This document shows, in pieces, positions 8,514 to 17,624 of a stretch of DNA of 64,000 nt. The notes below the pieces were generated by a model. It did not search any database, was not told the origin of the DNA, and worked only from the letters and a program-made list of their open reading frames with translations. Within the stretch, counting starts at the first letter, position 1, and each line of letters starts with the position of its first letter. A program made the translations under genes and the position numbers. The stretch comes from Phenylobacterium sp. (GTDB lineage: Bacteria > Pseudomonadota > Alphaproteobacteria > Caulobacterales > Caulobacteraceae), in NCBI RefSeq assembly GCF_013822795.1, contig NZ_PNLB01000011.1:81638-145637 (forward strand), read 5' to 3'.

Positions 8514-10133
8514 CTAATCGACCCGCGTCCCCTTCGGCGGAGTCAGCTCGGTCGGCGGCCACTTGATCCCGAGCTGGTCGAGATAGGTCGGGTAGCGCTC
8601 GGCGTCGTAATAGAAGGGCGTCATCTGCGGCCTGAACTTGGCCATGACATCGGTGTTGATCTCGATCGGCGGCTTGTCGTTCGGGCCGATCATCGGGACG
8701 TACTTCTGGTCCTTGGTCTGGACGTTGACGAAGTAGTCCTTGGCCTGGCGGCGCAGCTCCGGCTTGGTCAGCACGTCGACCATGGTCATCGCCACCACCT
8801 TCGAGCCGGCGACCACGCCCTTGTGGGCGATCGGCGTGGCCATCGATATGGCGTTCGACCAGTGGTGCCCCGGCAGGTCGGGAATGTTCGACGGATAGAC
8901 CACGGTGATGGTCGGCAGCGTCCAGGAGATGTCGCCGATGTCGTCGGAGCCGCCGCTCTCGGGCTTCTCGACCGGCGGCGCCATCTTGTCGAGCTCGGTC
9001 GCCAGCCCCTTCTCCTTGGAGCCGAGGTTCTTCTGCACCGCCTTGGCGAAGGTCTGTTCCTCGGGCGTCCAGCTTGGCAGGCCGACCTTGTCGATGTTGG
9101 CCTTGGCGGCCTCGGCCAGCGGCCGGTTGAAATGGCGCGGCGCGGCCGTGCCCAGCACCCGGCGCTCCATGGTCGTGTCGGTCATCTTGGCCGCGGCCTC
9201 GGCGATGGTGTCGCCGATATCGGAGCTCTTCTTGATGCCGTCGAAGGTCTGTTCGCGGAAGTAGTACCAGACCGTCGCCTTGGACGGCACGACGTTGGGC
9301 TGGTCGCCGCCGTCGGTGATCACGTAGTGCGAACGCTGCTCGGGCCGCAGGTGTTCGCGGCGCATGTTCCAGCCCATATTCATCAGCTCGACGGCGTCCA
9401 ACGCGCTGCGGCCGCGCCAGGGTGCCCCGCCCGAGTGCGCCGACGCGCCATGGAACGTGTACTCGACCGACACCAGCCCGGTGCCGGAGGTCGCACCCCA
9501 GGCCGTCGCCAGGTTCGAGCCGACATGGGTGAAGATCGCCACGTCGGCGCCTTTGAACACCCCGTCGCGGACCATGTAGGCCTTGCCGCCCAGCAGCTCC
9601 TCGGCGACGCCCGGCCACAGCATCAGCGTGCCGGCGATGTTCTGCTTCTCCATCAGGTCCTTGACCGCCAGGGCGGCGACCACGTTCAACGCCTGGCCGG
9701 AGTTGTGGCCCTCACCATGGCCCGGAGCGCCCTCGACCAGCGGCTCGTGCCAAGGCACGCCCGGCTTCTGCGAGGCCTTTGGAATACCGTCGATGTCGCT
9801 GCCGAGCACGATGACGGGACCGCCCGTCCCGTGGGTCCAGGTCGCGGTCCAGCCGGTCGGCAGGCCGGCGACGCCGCGCTGGATGGTGAAGCCGTTCTTT
9901 TCCAGCACGCCGGTGACGTACTTCGAGGTCTCCACTTCCTGGAACGCCAGCTCGCCATAGGAAAAGATCTGGTCGTTCATCTGCTGGGCCAGCTTGGCCC
10001 GGCTTTCGACCCCGGCCACGGCCTGCGCCTTAAGGCCTGCGACCTTGCCGGCCGGAACGCCCTGGGCCAGCGCCGCCGGCGCAACCGAACACAGCAGGCC
10101 GGCCATGGCGGCCGCCGTCATCAACGCACGCAT
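8514..10133 (-). CDS. Exported M20 family amidohydrolase (AbgB-like)
   Basis: A 539-residue metallopeptidase-fold enzyme related to the p-aminobenzoyl-glutamate hydrolase subunit AbgB and other M20D amidohydrolases. A signal peptide (RALMTAAAMAGLLCSVAPAALAQG) indicates a periplasmic location. M20 features include GSDIDGIP (about 110-117), a GHGEGHN metal-binding motif near residue 145, GVAEELLGGKA, and the lid-domain segment GASAHSGGAPWRGRSALDAVELM. The ATG at 10133 is preceded by GGGGGGA and starts the signal peptide; an in-frame upstream extension is not needed. It is monocistronic and divergent from the czc operon. The substrate is probably an N-acyl amino acid or dipeptide, not determined. 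Confidence 0.88.
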   Translation of the reverse strand: MRALMTAAAMAGLLCSVAPAALAQGVPAGKVAGLKAQAVAGVESRAKLAQQMNDQIFSYGELAFQEVETSKYVTGVLEKNGFTIQRGVAGLPTGWTATWTHGTGGPVIVLGSDIDGIPKASQKPGVPWHEPLVEGAPGHGEGHNSGQALNVVAALAVKDLMEKQNIAGTLMLWPGVAEELLGGKAYMVRDGVFKGADVAIFTHVGSNLATAWGATSGTGLVSVEYTFHGASAHSGGAPWRGRSALDAVELMNMGWNMRREHLRPEQRSHYVITDGGDQPNVVPSKATVWYYFREQTFDGIKKSSDIGDTIAEAAAKMTDTTMERRVLGTAAPRHFNRPLAEAAKANIDKVGLPSWTPEEQTFAKAVQKNLGSKEKGLATELDKMAPPVEKPESGGSDDIGDISWTLPTITVVYPSNIPDLPGHHWSNAISMATPIAHKGVVAGSKVVAMTMVDVLTKPELRRQAKDYFVNVQTKDQKYVPMIGPNDKPPIEINTDVMAKFRPQMTPFYYDAERYPTYLDQLGIKWPPTELTPPKGTRVD

Positions 10134-10235
10134 ACAAATCCCCCCAAGCATCACATCCGTTCGTGGACAAAGAGGCGCCAGAACGGTCCCGCTGGGAAGC
10201 CCCCCAAGCGTCATAGACCACCTGGCAAATAGCAC

Positions 10236-10259
10236 TTGCTCCTACAGCCGCTGTAGGAT
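10236..10259 (+). promoter_or_regulatory. MerR-family-type operator of the czc operon
   Basis: A TTGCTC -35-like hexamer is followed at once by TCCTACAG-CCG-CTGTAGGA, an 8+3+8 dyad at 10240-10258. The arrangement closely resembles the CadR/PbrR-type metal promoters, in which the dyad sits in an overlong spacer. No MerR or ArsR gene is present in the window, so the regulator would act from elsewhere. The -10 (around CACAGG, 10261) is weak, as expected for an activator-remodelled promoter. Confidence 0.55.
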
Positions 10260-10273
10260 GCACAGGCTGCACC

Positions 10274-10627
10274 ATGATCGGGCGACGGCTCATGGATGAC
10301 TGGCGAGGCGCCGGGGCGATGCTCGCCCTGCTGGCGACCCTGCTGTTCGTCCTGCTCGCCGCGCCCAGCCATGCCGAGCCGCTCGCCGACCTCGGCTCGC
10401 CGGCGGCGGCCAGCGCCCATCACGCCGGCGACGGCGATCCCGACGCCGCCCATCATGCGCCTGGCGCCCACTGCGCCACCCATTGCGCCGGCCATGTCGC
10501 GCCGCCGCTGCTGGCCGTGACCCAGATCGACGCCCGCGCCGGAGCCGCCGGCCGCCAGCGCCCGGCCGACGACGACACGCCCGCGACCCTCAGTTCGGCC
10601 CCGCCGACCCGACCTCCCGCGGGCTGA
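10274..10627 (+). CDS. Histidine-rich exported protein at head of czc operon (CzcI-like)
   Basis: A 117-residue small exported protein. A hydrophobic signal segment (MLALLATLLFVLLAAPSHA) is followed by a His/Cys cluster, HHAPGAHCATHCAGH near residues 60-74, able to bind metal. The C terminus is low-complexity and proline-rich. Small histidine-rich proteins of this kind precede CzcCBA operons and are thought to act in periplasmic metal handling or regulation. Starts at 10274 and 10292 are both possible; the metal promoter lies so close that the transcript may be leaderless or use the second ATG. It is 52 bases from czcC. Confidence 0.65.
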   Translation: MIGRRLMDDWRGAGAMLALLATLLFVLLAAPSHAEPLADLGSPAAASAHHAGDGDPDAAHHAPGAHCATHCAGHVAPPLLAVTQIDARAGAAGRQRPADDDTPATLSSAPPTRPPAG

Positions 10628-10679
10628 CAGCTTCGCGCGCCGAGGCGCGCCGTCGTCCTGCCTGTTTCCGGAGATCCCA

Positions 10680-11912
10680 ATGCCTCCCCATCACGCCCGT
10701 CTGGCGGCCCTGCTGGCCGCAGGCGGCCTGGCGTGCGCCGGCCCGACCCTGGCCGCGCCCGCCCCCTCGTTCCAGGACCTGCTGGCCCAATCCGCCCTGG
10801 CCCCGCGCCGCGCCGAAAGCCAGGCCCAGGTCGCCGCCGCCCAGGGCCGCCTCGACCAAGCCGGCGCCTGGCGCAATCCCGAGCTCTCGCTCGAGGTCGA
10901 GAACTTCGCCGGCGAAGGTCCTATGGCGGGCCTCGACTCCGCCGAAACCACCCTGTCGCTCAGCCAGTCCCTCGAGCTAGGCGGCAAGCGCGGCGCCCGC
11001 ATCGACGGCGCGCGCAAAGACCTCGCCCTGGCCCGCGCCCGCGACGCCCAGGCCCGCGCCGACTACGCCGCCGCCCTGGCGGTCGGCTACGCCGAGGCCG
11101 AAGCCGCGCAGCTGCGCGCCGCCCAGGCCCAGGAACTACTGGAAGCCGCTCAGAGCGACGCCCGCGCCGCCGACCTGCTGGTCGAGGCCGGCAAGGAGGC
11201 GCGCCTGCGCGGCCTGCAGGCGAAGGCCGACGCCCAGGCCGCCCAGGCCGGGCTCGACCAGGCGCTGGCCGCCCGCGACGCCGCCTTCGGCCGGCTCTCG
11301 GCCCAGGCCGGATCGGGCAAAGCGTTCGACTCGCTGAGCTCCAGCCTGCTGTCGACGGAAGCTTCCGTGACCGACGCGGCGCCCGCCGACACCCCGGCGG
11401 TGCTGTCCGCCCAGGCCGACCGCGACAGCGCCGCGGCCAAGGTGCGGTTCGAACAACTGCAGTCTCGCCCCGATCTCACAGTCTCCGCCGGCGTACGCCG
11501 TTTCGCCGGCGACGACGCCACCGCCATGGTCGCCGGGGCCTCGCTGCCGCTGCCGCTGTTCGACCGCAACCGCGGAGCCACAGCCGCCGCCCGCGCCGAG
11601 CTGACCGCGGCCGAGGCGCGGCTGAACCAGGCGCGGCTCGACGCCGCCGCCGACCTGGCCGCCGCCCGCTCCCAGGCCCGCAGCGCCACGGCTCAGGCCA
11701 GCGCCGCGGCCGCCGGCGAGGCCGCCGCCGCCGAGGCCTATCGGCTGGCGCGGATCGGCTACGAGGCCGGTCGCCTGCCGCTGCTCGAACTCACCGCCGC
11801 GCGCCGCGCCCTGGCCGCCGCGCGCCTGCAGACGCTGGAGGCCCGCCTGGCCCGCGTCCGCGCCCTGGCCGAGGCCGCGCGCCTGGCCGGCAAGCCCCCC
11901 TTCGGAGCCTGA
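10680..11912 (+). CDS. czcC: TolC-family outer-membrane channel of heavy-metal efflux (CzcC-like)
   Basis: A 410-residue outer-membrane channel subunit of a metal-exporting RND pump. A signal peptide (LAALLAAGGLACAGPTLAAP) leads into two repeated TolC coiled-coil halves, very rich in Ala, Glu, Arg and Gln. ELSLEVENFAGEG near residues 64-76 is typical of CzcC. GGKR occurs near residue 100 at the end of the first conserved strand. CGGAGATC precedes the ATG. It is the first structural gene of a C-B-A operon, with the adaptor starting 2 bases after its stop. Confidence 0.92.
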   Translation: MPPHHARLAALLAAGGLACAGPTLAAPAPSFQDLLAQSALAPRRAESQAQVAAAQGRLDQAGAWRNPELSLEVENFAGEGPMAGLDSAETTLSLSQSLELGGKRGARIDGARKDLALARARDAQARADYAAALAVGYAEAEAAQLRAAQAQELLEAAQSDARAADLLVEAGKEARLRGLQAKADAQAAQAGLDQALAARDAAFGRLSAQAGSGKAFDSLSSSLLSTEASVTDAAPADTPAVLSAQADRDSAAAKVRFEQLQSRPDLTVSAGVRRFAGDDATAMVAGASLPLPLFDRNRGATAAARAELTAAEARLNQARLDAAADLAAARSQARSATAQASAAAAGEAAAAEAYRLARIGYEAGRLPLLELTAARRALAAARLQTLEARLARVRALAEAARLAGKPPFGA

Positions 11913-11914
11913 CC

Positions 11915-13075
11915 ATGCTGCTCAGCAAACGAAACCTGTTCACCGGCGCGGCGATCGCGCTCGCCCTGGCCGCCGGCTACGGCCTGGCCACGTTCCGCGC
12001 CGCGCCCGCCGACGCCCACGGCGAGGAAGCTCACGGCGAAGAAGGGCACACCGAAGAAAAGGCCGGCGAGGAAGGCTTCGTCGCCCTGCCCGCCGACCAG
12101 GCCGCCGCCGCCGGCGTCGCCGTGGTCACCGTCGGCCGCGGCGGCGGATCCGATATCCGCCTGACCGGCCGCGTCGAAGCCGCGCCCGACGCCCGCGCCG
12201 TTGTCGCCGCCCCAGTGTCCGGGGTGGTCGAGCGCGTCCTGCTCTCGCCCGGCGCCCAGGTCGGCGCCGGCGGCGGGGTCGTGGTGATCCGCAGCGCCGA
12301 CGGCGCCAGCGTTCGCGCCGAGGCCGCCGCGGCATCGGCCGAAGCCCAGGCCGCCCGCGCCGCCCTGGCCCGCGAAGACCGGCTGCTGAAGGCCGGCGTC
12401 ACCGCCCAGCAGGACTGGGAGGCCGCCCGCGCCGCCTCGGTCCGCGCCAGCGCCCAGGCCGCCGCCGCCCAGGCCCGCGCCGCCGCCTCCGGCTCGCCCG
12501 GCGCCGCCGGCCAGGCCACCCTGCGCAGCCCCATCGCCGGACTGGTCACCAGCGTCCAGGTCGCGCCCGGCGGCTTCGTCGCCCAGGGCGCGCCGGTCGC
12601 CGAGGTTTCCAATCCCGACCATCTGGAAGTGGTGTTCAACGTGCCCGCCGACGCCGCCGCCAAGCTTTCGGTCGGCGCCCGGCTGAACCTGGTCGGGCCG
12701 GACGGCCGCGAAGCCGCCGCCCAGATCGTCGGCATCGCGCCGCTGTCGCAGCTGGCCACCGGCGCAGCCATGGTCCGCGCCCGCCCGCTCGGCGGTCAAT
12801 TGACCCCCGGCGCGGCGGTCAGCGCCCAGGTCCCTGCCGACGGCAAGGGCCTGCCCAGCGTGCCGTCCGAGGCCGTGCAGACGGTCGAGGGCCGCCAAGT
12901 GGTGTTCGTCGCCGAGAAGGAGGGCTTCCGCGCCCGCTCGGTCACCACCGGCCGCTCCGGCGGCGGACAGACCCAGATCGTCGCCGGGCTGAAGGGCGAC
13001 GAGCGCGTCGCCGGCCGCGGCGCCTTCGTCCTCAAGGCCGAGCTCGCCAAGGGCGAAGCCGAGCACGAGCACTAG
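11915..13075 (+). CDS. czcB: Periplasmic adaptor subunit of heavy-metal RND pump (CzcB-like)
   Basis: A 386-residue membrane-fusion protein joining the inner-membrane pump to the outer-membrane channel. An N-terminal membrane anchor (about 7-25) is followed by an acidic and His-rich metal-binding stretch (HGEEAHGEEGHTEE, about 31-44). Next come a lipoyl half (about 75-115), a short alanine-rich hairpin, the second lipoyl half (LRSPIAGLVTSVQVAPGGFV), and beta-barrel and membrane-proximal domains. The ATG at 11915 lies 2 bases after the czcC stop. A much longer frame runs upstream through czcC but is only a GC-driven reading of that gene. Confidence 0.92.
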   Translation: MLLSKRNLFTGAAIALALAAGYGLATFRAAPADAHGEEAHGEEGHTEEKAGEEGFVALPADQAAAAGVAVVTVGRGGGSDIRLTGRVEAAPDARAVVAAPVSGVVERVLLSPGAQVGAGGGVVVIRSADGASVRAEAAAASAEAQAARAALAREDRLLKAGVTAQQDWEAARAASVRASAQAAAAQARAAASGSPGAAGQATLRSPIAGLVTSVQVAPGGFVAQGAPVAEVSNPDHLEVVFNVPADAAAKLSVGARLNLVGPDGREAAAQIVGIAPLSQLATGAAMVRARPLGGQLTPGAAVSAQVPADGKGLPSVPSEAVQTVEGRQVVFVAEKEGFRARSVTTGRSGGGQTQIVAGLKGDERVAGRGAFVLKAELAKGEAEHEH

Positions 13076-13084
13076 GGGGCCGCC

Positions 13085-16000
13085 ATGCTGAACAAGATCG
13101 TGGCGCTCTCCGTGCGCCACCGCTTCGCGGTCATCCTGATCGCGCTGGCCATCGCCGCCTACGGCGCGGTCGAGCTCTTCCGGCTGCCGATCGACGCGGT
13201 GCCCGACATCACCAATCGCCAGGTGCAGGTGACCACCGTCGCCCCCGCCCTGTCGCCCGAGGAGATCGAGCAGCGGGTCACCTACCCGCTGGAGACCGCC
13301 CTGACCGGCATTCCGGGCCTGGTCGAGACCCGCTCGATCAGCCGCAACGGCTTCTCGCAGATCACCGCCGTCTTCACCGACCAGACCGACGTCTACTTCG
13401 CCCGCAACCAGGTCACCGAGCGGCTGCAAGGCGCGCGCGACGAACTGCCGCCCGGCGCCGAACCGGCCCTGGCCCCGATCACCACCGGCCTCGGCGAGGT
13501 GATGATGTGGACGGTGAAGATGGCCCCGGCCAAAGGCGTCAAACCGGGCCAGCCCGGCCCGCAGTCGGACGGGTCCTTCATCACCCCAGAAGGCGAGCGC
13601 CTGACCACCGAGATGGCCAAGGCGACTTACCTGCGCACGGTCCAGGACTGGATCATCACCCCGCAGCTGAAGACCGTCCCCGGCGTCGCCGGGATCGACG
13701 TCATCGGCGGCTACGTCAAGAAGTACGCGGTGCGGCCCGATCCGGCCCGCATGACCGCCTATGGCGTCGGCCTCAACGAGGTGGTCGAGGCGGTCGAACA
13801 CGCCAACACCGTCGCCGGCGCCGGCTACATCTCGCGCGGCGGCGAAGCCTTCGTGGTCCGCGCCGACGCCCGCGTGCGCTCGGCCGAGGACCTGGCCGCG
13901 GCCCCGATCAAGAACCACAACGGGCTGGTGGTCCGCGTCTCCGACGTCGCCACCGTCGAGATCGGCCAGGCCGCGCGCCTCGGCGCCGCCCAACAGCACG
14001 GCGAGGAGGTGGTGATCGGCACCGCCCTGATGCTGGCCGGAGAGAACAGCCGCACCGTCGCCCACGCGGTCGGCCAGCGGCTGGAGCAGATCCAGGCCTC
14101 GCTGCCGCCCGGGGTCGAGGCGACGCCGGTCCTCGACCGCACCGCGCTCGTCGACCGCACCATCTCGACCGTCCGCACCAGCTTGGCCGAGGGCGCCCTG
14201 CTGGTCATCGTCGTGCTGTTCCTGCTGCTCGGGAACGTGCGCGCGGCGATCATCACCGCCCTGGTCATCCCGCTGGCCTTCCTGTTCGGCGTCATCGGCA
14301 TGAACCGGTTCGGGGTTTCCGGAAACCTGATGAGCCTGGGCGCCCTCGACTTCGGCCTGCTGGTCGACGGGGCGGTGGTCGTGGTCGAGAACACTCTCCG
14401 TCGCCTGACCCTTCGCCGCCAGGCTGAGGGCCGCGACCTGACCAAATCCGAACGGATGGACGAAGCGGTCGCCGCCGCCCGCCAGATGGTCCGCCCCGCG
14501 GCCTACGGTCAGGCGATCATCCTGCTGGTCTACGCTCCCTTGCTGGCGCTCGAGGGCATCGAGGGCAAGATGTTCCACCCGATGGCCGCGACGGTCATGC
14601 TGGCCCTGGCCGGGGCCTTCATCCTGACCTTCACCCTGGTCCCGGCGCTCGCCGCCCTGTTCATCAAGCCGCCCGAGCGCGAACATCAGTCCAAGGCCGA
14701 GGCGGTGTTCCGCAGCCGCCTCGAACCCCTGGTGCGCAGCGCCGTCGCCCATCCGCGGCGGGTCGCCCTCGGCGCCGGCGCGATGGTGTTGGTCGGGCTC
14801 GCGGTGTTCAGCCTGTTGGGCCGCGAGTTCATCCCGACGCTCGACGAGAAGGACGTGCTGGTCCAAGCCCTGCGCGTGCCCAGCGCCTCGCTGGAACAAT
14901 CGCTGGAGATGCAGGCCCGGCTGGAAAAGGCGCTGATCAAGATCCCCGAGGTCGAGAACGTCTTCTCCAAGACCGGCACCGCCGAGGTCGCCACCGACCC
15001 GATGCCGCCGAGCATCTCCGACACCTTCGTGATCCTCAAGGACCGCAAGGACTGGCCCGACCGCAGCCTCAGCAAGGCCGAGGTCTCGGCCAAGATCGAG
15101 AAGGTCGCCGCCGGCCAGATCGGCAACGCCTACGAGTTCACCCAACCGATCCAGATGCGCTTCAACGAACTGATCTCCGGCGTCCGCTCGGACGTCGCGG
15201 TCAAGGTCTATGGCGACGACTTCAACGAGATGGAGGCTACCGCCGAGAAGATCGCCACGGTGCTGCGCGGGGTGAAGGGCGCGGCCGACGTTAAGGTCGA
15301 GCAGGTGTCCGGCCTGCCGATGATGACCGCCCAGGTCGACCGTTCGGCCGCCGCCCTGCACGGGGTCCACGCCGCCGACGCCGCCGACGCGGTCCAGATC
15401 GCCCTGGCCGGCCGCACCGCCGGCCGGGTCTACGAGGGCGACCGCCGCTTCGACGTGGTGGTCCGCCTGCCGGAAGAGGCGCGCAACGACCTTTCCGTCG
15501 TCGCTCAGACGCCGCTGGCGGTGAACGACGGGGCGGTGATGGTGCCGCTCGGCTCGGTCATCCAGTTCCAGGAGGGCGAGGGGCCGAACCAGATCAGCCG
15601 CGAGAACGGCAAGCGGCGCATCGTCGTCCAGGCCAATGTCCGCGGCCGCGACCTCGGCGGCTTCGTCACCGAGGCCCGCGCCGCCGTGGCCGACGAGATC
15701 AAGCTGCCTGCCGGCGCCTGGATCGACTGGGGCGGCCAGTTCGAGAACCTGCAGCGGGCCGAGGCGCGGCTGGCCATCGTCGTGCCGATCGTCTTCGCGA
15801 CCATCGCCGTGCTGCTCTACCTCGCGCTCGGTTCGGCGGCCCAGGCGGGACTGGTCTTCGCCTGCGTGCCGCTGGCCCTGGTCGGCGGGGCGCTGGCGCT
15901 GCTGCTGCGGGGCATGCCGTTCTCAGTCTCGGCCGCGGTCGGCTTCATCGCCGTCTCCGGGGTCGCGACCCTGAATGGGCTGGTGCTGATCCAGGCGATC

Positions 16001-16291
16001 CGCGAGCGCATCGAGGCTGGGGTCGCGCCGCAGCTGGCCGCGGTGGAGGGCTCCATGGCCCGCCTGCGCGCCGTGCTGACCACCGCCCTGGTCGCCGTGC
16101 TCGGCTTCATGCCAATGGCGCTGGCCAGCGGGGCCGGAGCCGAGGTGCAGAAGCCGCTGGCCACCGTGGTGATCGGCGGCCTGATCACCGCCACCCTGCT
16201 GACTCTGGTGGTGCTGCCGGCCTTCGCCAGCCGGGTGATCGGCCGCGCGGCCGCTAAGCCGGCGGCCAACGCCGAACCCGCGCCGGTCTAG
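13085..16291 (+). CDS. czcA: Heavy-metal efflux RND transporter (CzcA-like)
   Basis: A 1068-residue inner-membrane proton/metal antiporter, the normal length for HME-RND pumps. The family signature DFGLLVDGAVVVVEN lies in transmembrane segment 4 (about 422-436). Its DFG-x3-DGA-x3-VEN pattern is that of divalent Zn/Co/Cd/Ni exporters, and CusA copper/silver pumps differ here. VTYPLETALTGIPG near residue 65 and the long periplasmic loops are also typical. It follows the adaptor by 9 bases and ends the operon at a strong hairpin. Exact metal specificity cannot be read from sequence. Confidence 0.95.
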   Translation: MLNKIVALSVRHRFAVILIALAIAAYGAVELFRLPIDAVPDITNRQVQVTTVAPALSPEEIEQRVTYPLETALTGIPGLVETRSISRNGFSQITAVFTDQTDVYFARNQVTERLQGARDELPPGAEPALAPITTGLGEVMMWTVKMAPAKGVKPGQPGPQSDGSFITPEGERLTTEMAKATYLRTVQDWIITPQLKTVPGVAGIDVIGGYVKKYAVRPDPARMTAYGVGLNEVVEAVEHANTVAGAGYISRGGEAFVVRADARVRSAEDLAAAPIKNHNGLVVRVSDVATVEIGQAARLGAAQQHGEEVVIGTALMLAGENSRTVAHAVGQRLEQIQASLPPGVEATPVLDRTALVDRTISTVRTSLAEGALLVIVVLFLLLGNVRAAIITALVIPLAFLFGVIGMNRFGVSGNLMSLGALDFGLLVDGAVVVVENTLRRLTLRRQAEGRDLTKSERMDEAVAAARQMVRPAAYGQAIILLVYAPLLALEGIEGKMFHPMAATVMLALAGAFILTFTLVPALAALFIKPPEREHQSKAEAVFRSRLEPLVRSAVAHPRRVALGAGAMVLVGLAVFSLLGREFIPTLDEKDVLVQALRVPSASLEQSLEMQARLEKALIKIPEVENVFSKTGTAEVATDPMPPSISDTFVILKDRKDWPDRSLSKAEVSAKIEKVAAGQIGNAYEFTQPIQMRFNELISGVRSDVAVKVYGDDFNEMEATAEKIATVLRGVKGAADVKVEQVSGLPMMTAQVDRSAAALHGVHAADAADAVQIALAGRTAGRVYEGDRRFDVVVRLPEEARNDLSVVAQTPLAVNDGAVMVPLGSVIQFQEGEGPNQISRENGKRRIVVQANVRGRDLGGFVTEARAAVADEIKLPAGAWIDWGGQFENLQRAEARLAIVVPIVFATIAVLLYLALGSAAQAGLVFACVPLALVGGALALLLRGMPFSVSAAVGFIAVSGVATLNGLVLIQAIRERIEAGVAPQLAAVEGSMARLRAVLTTALVAVLGFMPMALASGAGAEVQKPLATVVIGGLITATLLTLVVLPAFASRVIGRAAAKPAANAEPAPV

Positions 16292-16297
16292 CCGCCG

Positions 16298-16329
16298 GAT
16301 GCGGACGCCCGGCTCAGGGCGTCCGCATC
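16298..16329. terminator. Shared hairpin between czcA and the serine hydrolase
   Basis: A perfect 13-bp stem (GATGCGGACGCCC, 16298-16310, with 16317-16329) with a 6-base loop sits between two convergent genes. It contains the stop codon of the minus-strand hydrolase. Symmetry suggests a bidirectional terminator; neither side has a strong U tract. Confidence 0.6.
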
Positions 16330-17624
16330 AGGTGCTGGGCGATGGCGTGGTAGGCCGGCAGCGACAGGGGATCGAGATAGACGTTGCTCGACTGCGGGTG
16401 CGAGGCGAAGCGCACGATCGCCATCTCGGCCTTCGGGTCGACGTAGCAGGCCTGGCCGTTCACCCCGCGGGCCATGTAGGCGCCGTGGTCGTTGTGCGAG
16501 ACCCACCACTGGTCGTGATAGCTCCAGCCCGGCAGGGTGGCGTAGCCGGCCTTGGCGAAGTCCTCGCGCCGAGCCCCGCCGGCGATGTCGGCGACCACCG
16601 CGGCCGGCACGACCTGACGGCCGTTGAAGCGGCCGTTCTGGCGCATCATCTCGCAGAACCGCGCCAGGTCCCGTAGCGACAGGTTTAGGCCGCCGGCCGC
16701 ATAGCCGGACCCGACGGAGTCGACCTGCAGATAAGCGTCCTGCTCCATGCCCAGCGGGGTCCAGAACCGCTCGCTGATCTGCTGGGCCAGCGGCTTGCCG
16801 CCGGCGCGCTGCACGAGCCAGCCGACCACCTCGGTGTTGACCGACTTGTAGGAAAAGGCCTGGCCGTGCTCGCCGGCCTTCTTCAGGGTCTTCAGATAAT
16901 CGTAGCTGGTGGTCGGGCCGCTATAGCCCGCCGGCCGCGGCAGCAGCCCCACCGCCCGCACGAAGTCCCAGGCCGGCGACTTGGGGTCGGTATAGACCTC
17001 GGAATATTCGAGCCCCGTGGTCATATCCAGGACCTGGCGCACGGTGGCGTCGCCAAAGGCGCTGTCCTTCAACTCCGGAATGTAGCGGGTCACCAAGGCG
17101 TCGGGGTCGAGCTTGCCCTCGGCGACCAGCATGGCCGCGATCGTGCCGACGAACGACTTGGTCACCGAGTGGGCGATGTGCGTCCCTTCCGGCTTCAGCG
17201 CCCCGAAGTAACGCTCATAGACCACCTTGCCCCGGTGCATCACCAGGATGCCGTCGGTGTAGTTGGCGGCCAGCGACTGGCCCCAGGTCATCGGCGCGCC
17301 GCCGCCCAGCGGCGTGAAGCTGACCGCATCCAGGTCGTCGCGCGGCGCCCTCGGCAGGGCGCTGACCGGGCCCGGCCCGCGCCAGACCGCCGCCGTCGGA
17401 AACAGCTCGCGCCAGTGGGAGAAGGTCCAGCGCAATTGCGGGAACTTCAGGAAGCTGCCGTCCTCAAAGCGGATGGTCCGCTCGGCCGGCGGCGGCGAAC
17501 CGACCATCCAGCCCAGGACGACCGGATCGGTGGCTTGGGCGTCAGGAAACGGCGGTGCGGCCTGCGCCGCCCCGCCCAGCAACAGCGCGGCCAAGCCGGC
17601 CAGCGCCCCCCGTACGCGCAGCAT
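16314..17624 (-). CDS. Exported serine hydrolase, beta-lactamase (class C) fold
   Basis: A 436-residue penicillin-binding-protein-like serine hydrolase. A signal peptide (LAGLAALLLGGAAQAAP) indicates a periplasmic location. The SxxK catalytic motif is S153-V-T-K156 in AHSVTKSF. The second motif is likely YKSVN (the Y-x-N position) about 100 residues later. Most relatives are esterases or 6-aminohexanoate-dimer hydrolase-like enzymes, not true beta-lactamases; the substrate is unknown. Its ATG abuts the TGA of the upstream SnoaL-like gene (TGAATG), so the two are cotranscribed. The last codons lie inside a hairpin shared with the convergent czc operon. Confidence 0.88.
   Translation of the reverse strand: MLRVRGALAGLAALLLGGAAQAAPPFPDAQATDPVVLGWMVGSPPPAERTIRFEDGSFLKFPQLRWTFSHWRELFPTAAVWRGPGPVSALPRAPRDDLDAVSFTPLGGGAPMTWGQSLAANYTDGILVMHRGKVVYERYFGALKPEGTHIAHSVTKSFVGTIAAMLVAEGKLDPDALVTRYIPELKDSAFGDATVRQVLDMTTGLEYSEVYTDPKSPAWDFVRAVGLLPRPAGYSGPTTSYDYLKTLKKAGEHGQAFSYKSVNTEVVGWLVQRAGGKPLAQQISERFWTPLGMEQDAYLQVDSVGSGYAAGGLNLSLRDLARFCEMMRQNGRFNGRQVVPAAVVADIAGGARREDFAKAGYATLPGWSYHDQWWVSHNDHGAYMARGVNGQACYVDPKAEMAIVRFASHPQSSNVYLDPLSLPAYHAIAQHLMRTP

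Noticed and set aside
10733..11914. A long in-frame extension of czcB through czcC
   Set aside because: The extension is an out-of-frame reading of czcC. The adaptor begins with its own membrane anchor at 11915.
11759..15370. A 1203-codon open frame on the minus strand opposite czcB-czcA
   Set aside because: It is antisense to clearly conserved pump genes, is glycine/aspartate/arginine-rich without any domain, and arises from high third-position GC in the real frame.
16314..17624. Serine hydrolase as an antibiotic-resistance beta-lactamase
   Set aside because: The SxxK fold is shared by many esterases, the KTG motif is not evident, and no AmpR-type regulator is adjacent.
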